In this document: one piece after another, positions 60,490-64,000 of the stretch
Position numbering within the stretch: position 1 is the stretch's first letter
How the letters are laid out: every line of letters begins with the position of its first letter
Source of the DNA: Anaeramoeba flamelloides
Taxonomy: Eukaryota > Metamonada > Anaeramoebidae
Length of the DNA: 64,000 nt
Direction: 5' to 3'
Assembly: GCA_027625915.1 (NCBI GenBank)
Contig: JANTQA010000048.1
Coordinates: forward strand, 5,518,001 to 5,582,000
Notes under the pieces: generated by a model
The model's database searches: none
Told to the model about the DNA's origin: nothing
What the model saw: the letters and a program-made list of their open reading frames with translations, nothing else
Program-made: the position numbers and the translations under genes

Positions 60490-60960
60490 GGTGCTATGAG
60501 ATGTTCCCAAGTGTGCGTAGAGTGCCTAGATTTACCAGAATTCAAAAGAATTAGTATGAAATTAAATATTTTTCTCGATTCTTATGAATTCTGGAAAGAT
60601 TAACAGCTGTTTTTTTTTAATTTTAGATATAAACCTAAAATATCTTAAATTTCTTTTTATTTCAAAAATTAAAAAAAACCTAACGAAAAGTGTCGTAGAG
60701 TGCATAGCTTTTCTTGAGGTTTTCTGTTTTAATAGTTAAGTGTTCTAGGTTTTCTTTACTTTTTGAAATAAACAGAAAATCTATGAAAATTTTCTGTTTA
60801 TTTCAAAAATTAAAAAAAGCCTAACGAAAATCTATCTATTTTCCTAATAAACAGAAAACTCAAGAAAAGCTAACGGCGGTTTTCCAGAATTCAAAAGAAT
60901 AGAGCAAAATCTTTGATTTAACTCAATTCTTTTAAATTTTGGAAAACCTAACGACTCTTC
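60490..60960. repeat. Largest palindromic module cluster
   Basis: In order: GTGCGTAGAGTGCCTAG; a hairpin with arms CCAGAATTCAAAAGAATTAG and TTCTTATGAATTCTGG; AGTGTCGTAGAGTGCATAGC; two interleaved hairpins made of ATAAACAGAAAATCTATG and its complement; and a final TTTCCAGAATTCAAAAGAAT hairpin ending CCTAACGACTC. All module types of the other clusters are present here. Confidence 0.6.
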
Positions 60961-61926
60961 CTACGTGTACAATTCTGTAGCTCATTATATGTGCATTTAT
61001 ATATTTCAATTTTAAGTTCAATAAAATCTTTTGAATTCTAATTGATTTTATTATTTATTCGTTGATTTTCTTTTATTCGTTTTTCTAAACAAGTCAGAGA
61101 TAAATTTTTTAATTTATTGTTTTGATTTTAAATTTTTTTTATTTCATGAAATTACCAAAAATAATGTTATTATTGAAGTAGTGTAAATTACACTCTAAAT
61201 GTCCTTTTACTTCAATTCCCTTAAAGGTAATTTAAGCGTATAATCATAGATTTCCAAGATTATTCCAGGAAAAGATATACCCACTTTTCTTTAACTTGTT
61301 TGAAAAGTAAAAACAAAAAATTAAAAGAAAAAAGCAAAAAAATAAAAAAAAAATAAAAAGAAATAAATTTAAAAAGTATTTAAAAGAAACAATTTGTAAA
61401 AAAATCAAAAAAAAAAACTCAATTCAATCATTAATTAAGAACACCCAAAATCACAGCTACAATACTTTTGGTTAATTTTTTTTAATTCGATAATTGATCA
61501 TGAGCGTTCTTTTGGGAATCGTTGTTCAATTTTTCTAATTTCACTTTTTTTTGTTTGATCTGATTTTCTTTAAACATTTGATATTTTTATTATTTGCTTT
61601 TTAGTTTTTATTTTCAAATTACTCATACTTTCTTGTTTCAGTGTCACAGTATTAGCAAGTAATCACTTGATCTTTTTCCTTTGTAACTCTTCTTCCCAAT
61701 ATAAAGAAAATTTAGCCATGGAAAATAATAAAAAAAATACTCTTATATTTTATCATTTTTTTATTTTACTAATTTTAAAAAAAAATTGGTTTTACAAAGA
61801 AAATAAAGGAAAAATAAGGGGGGTGAAGATGAAGATGAAGATGAAGATGACGATGATGATGATGAAGAAGGAGTCAAGTTATAGCAATAATAACAAAAAC
61901 AAATTTCTTCTCAAAAATATTCAAAT
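60961..61926. other. Intergenic, one doubtful ORF
   Basis: TTCTTGTTTCAG at 61632-61643 looks like a splice acceptor. It is followed by an open stretch (VTVLASNHLIFFLC) that soon turns into AAGATG/ATGATG-coded Met/Lys runs. With the ATG near 61500 it could be a small two-exon gene, but evidence is thin. Confidence 0.3.
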
Positions 61927-63064
61927 CTAATTTTGGTTTTTTTTTTCGTTATTTGTGGTTTTAGTAATTTCCAAACAATTTCCGATTTCTGTATTTAGAC
62001 CTAACTGCATGTTGAATAATTTTTTAAAATCTGAAATTTGTTTTTTTGATTTATTGTTTTCTTCTTCAAGTTGAATTCTTTTTTCTTTTTCCTTTTCAAT
62101 TCCTTTTAATCTACGTTGTAGAGTATTTTGCAGTGTTTGTATATTTTTTTCGTTTTCTTTTCTTTCTCTTGAAATTGAATTTTGTAATATTTGTGCATCT
62201 CTTTCTTTGTCTTGTAATATTACACGTATAAGTTGGATGTATTTTCTCAATTTTTGATTTACTTTATCTTTAAGTTCTTTATTGCCAAAAGAAGAAATTT
62301 CAAGTTTAATTTCTTCAATTTTTGAAAGGACTAATAAAAGATTATCTATTTAAAGTATTATTCAATGGGTAAACAATAAGTAATAAGTAATACAATAAGT
62401 AACATGCAATATAATAATAGAAATATAAGATTAAAAAAGGCATAAAGATAAAAGAAAAAAAAAAATTGTTTTTTCAAAAAATTAGGTTAAAAAATAGATC
62501 TTAAACAAGTACCATTATCTTTTTGTTTTGTTTTTTTTTCTTCATTCTTTTTTTTAATTATTTTGGGTGCACAAGAATATGAACGAGAATTTGAAATTGA
62601 TGTTTTTTTTAGTGTTCTGCCACGATTGATCGTTGTGTTCTTTTGTGGCTCTGAAGATGTTTTCTTTAATTTGGTATTGTTATTTGTTTCCTTTCTTTTT
62701 GTTGGATAATATGGAGTGTAGTCAGATACCAAAGCACCGTCCATTAAAATATTATCCTGAGTGTATTGTAATGTATTTTCTTGTTTTTGTTCTTTTGGTC
62801 TATTAGAGATTTCAGTTAATATGATTTGAAATCCTTTTTTACCAGAAATTAAAATCAAACGTAAATTTACAGTTGCATAAAAAATTCCAAAACTTTTTTT
62901 AAATGACCAATATAAGCAATCTGTCCCCTCACTATTTCTATAATATTACCAAAATAATAATAATAATAATAATAATAATAATTATATTAATTGTAATCAA
63001 TTTTTTTTTTTAATTAAATGAATTGACTATTTTCGCGAGAAGATGCTGATTTTGAGCTTGTCAT
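61927..63064 (-). CDS. Unrecognised coiled-coil protein, N-terminus unresolved
   Basis: The last two exons are well supported: about 62937-62513 and 62330-61927, joined by a 182-nt GT-AG intron in matching phase (GAT AAT G then TC CTT). The C-terminal exon is a strong heptad coiled coil (KIEEIKLEISS, then QNTLQRRLKGIEKEKEKR). The preceding exon holds a Thr/Lys/Ser-rich linker and, at its start, a hydrophobic beta-like stretch (VNLRLILISGKKGFQIILTE). A beta head followed by a coiled coil recalls SAS-6/XRCC4/CCDC61-type proteins, but that likeness is not proof. A possible first exon is 63064-63028 (MTSSKSASSREN). Its phase does not join the beta-like frame directly; it joins another frame that would need one more short intron. 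Function unknown. Confidence 0.6.
62948..62983. repeat. (AAT)n microsatellite
   Basis: About eleven tandem AAT units, lying in the proposed first intron of the coiled-coil gene. Confidence 0.8.
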
Positions 63065-64000
63065 ATTCTCGTAAAAAATAAATCATTTAAACCGCCTTTT
63101 AACAAGAATTGTTTTATTTAAAGCAAAAAAAATTTTTTTGACAAAAGTCAAGAAATAAATTCAAACAATAAATACAATTTTATAATTTTAAAAATGAAAA
63201 TTTCATTTTTTTATCTGAAATCTGACTTAAGGATCGAAGTTCTAAATGAATTCTTAAGACACACCACAAATACAATCATTTTATTTTGGCTAAGGCTCTG
63301 ACGATCTTTTTTTCCACAAATTAAAATAATTTTTTTTGGAGTTTTTTGACAAAAAATAGATGTTTCTTTTGGTATTTATTTTTTGTTCTACTCGAAAACC
63401 TCACTTCAATAAATTCATTAGAAATACGCCGAAGAAGGGTAAGTTAGTAAATTTTTTAAAAAAACCCGAAAAAAAAATTTACCCTAAATTTTTTAACTTC
63501 TTATTTCAAGTAATTTATGATAGCTGGACTTGGTTTTTTTATTAGTTGACTTTTAGTAACTTTAATTTCAAATTTTATTTCCAAGATCAAATTTTTTAAA
63601 AAAGTGAAAGAAATTTTTTCTTTGTTTTAAACGATTACATATACTTAGGCATACCCTTGGTCAATCTTTTGAATTTAATTTGTTGATTAGATAACCAAAA
63701 AAAGGTTTTTTTTATTTTTTTTCCTTTTGTTTCTTTTCAACATTAACAAAAAATAATCAAGCTAAAGTTTAAAGTTAACTTAAATACAAAACCCTTTTGT
63801 CAATGAAAATTCACAGTTCCTCTCCTAATTTCTCATTAAGTACCTATTTTTGATTTTTATTATTTGTGAATCTCATTATGTTTTTATATTATTTTCATTT
63901 AAATAAGTTCTCTAAAAAACTCGTTTAATATTTATTATAAAACCATTAATTGAGATAAGAGCAAAAAAACTTTTTCTAAATTTTCCAATTTCCATTTCAG
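63065..64000. other. Window edge, no clear gene
   Basis: An open frame at 63360-63545 (STRKPHFNKFIRNTPKKGKL) has mixed composition but no known motif. The window ends in TTTCCATTTCAG, which could be an intron acceptor of a gene continuing outside. Confidence 0.3.

Overview
The window is nuclear DNA of an AT-rich protist. Genes contain about 35-40% GC (estimated by eye), while intergenic DNA is far more AT-rich and full of A/T homopolymers. Genes are sparse: seven clear loci in 64 kb. They use the standard code (TAA/TAG stops, CAA for Gln) and have GT-AG introns mostly of 130-230 nt. Many proteins carry long Lys/Glu, Gln, Asn or Asp runs. The mix of duplicated ankyrin-BTB proteins, a WAVE-complex subunit, an OCRL-type phosphatase, a small GTPase and a mitotic-type cyclin fits a free-living amoeboid flagellate. 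The style resembles Anaeramoeba (Metamonada), but that is inference; no database was searched.

Layout. 1-4700: no gene; one copy of a dispersed repeat, a 1.45-kb TA-flanked element with arrays of ATCGCGAT-like sites, and a palindromic element. 4767-6980 and 12438-14573: two paralogous ankyrin + tandem BTB proteins, separated by palindromic MITEs and a 1-kb inverted repeat whose right end lies 54 bp before the second start codon. 14737-19300: a decayed LINE and clusters of small palindromic modules. 19582-22271: OCRL/INPP5B-type inositol 5-phosphatase with ASH and RhoGAP-like domains, broken in one poly(A) tract. 22272-29970: repeats only. 29975-37176: NCKAP1/Nap1 (WAVE complex) in five exons, with one 2.6-kb intron. 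39816-40737 (minus): a Rab/Ras-type GTPase lacking a visible P-loop exon. 41500-52500: dispersed repeats and DNA-element remnants. 52557-58366: a cyclin whose second cyclin fold is split by a 2.8-kb intron holding a decayed opposite-strand transposase gene and a tRNA-like sequence. 61927-63064 (minus): an unrecognised coiled-coil protein.

The recognisable host genes fit actin and membrane-traffic control (Nap1 in the Rac-WAVE-Arp2/3 pathway, OCRL in PI(4,5)P2 turnover, a Rab/Ras-like GTPase) and cell-cycle control (cyclin). They are not an operon or an obvious functional cluster.

The richest material is non-coding. At least four kinds of TIR-bearing non-autonomous elements are present, with TA or TTAA flanks, and two of them have empty sites elsewhere in this same window. 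I saw no CRISPR array, rRNA or virus-like element.
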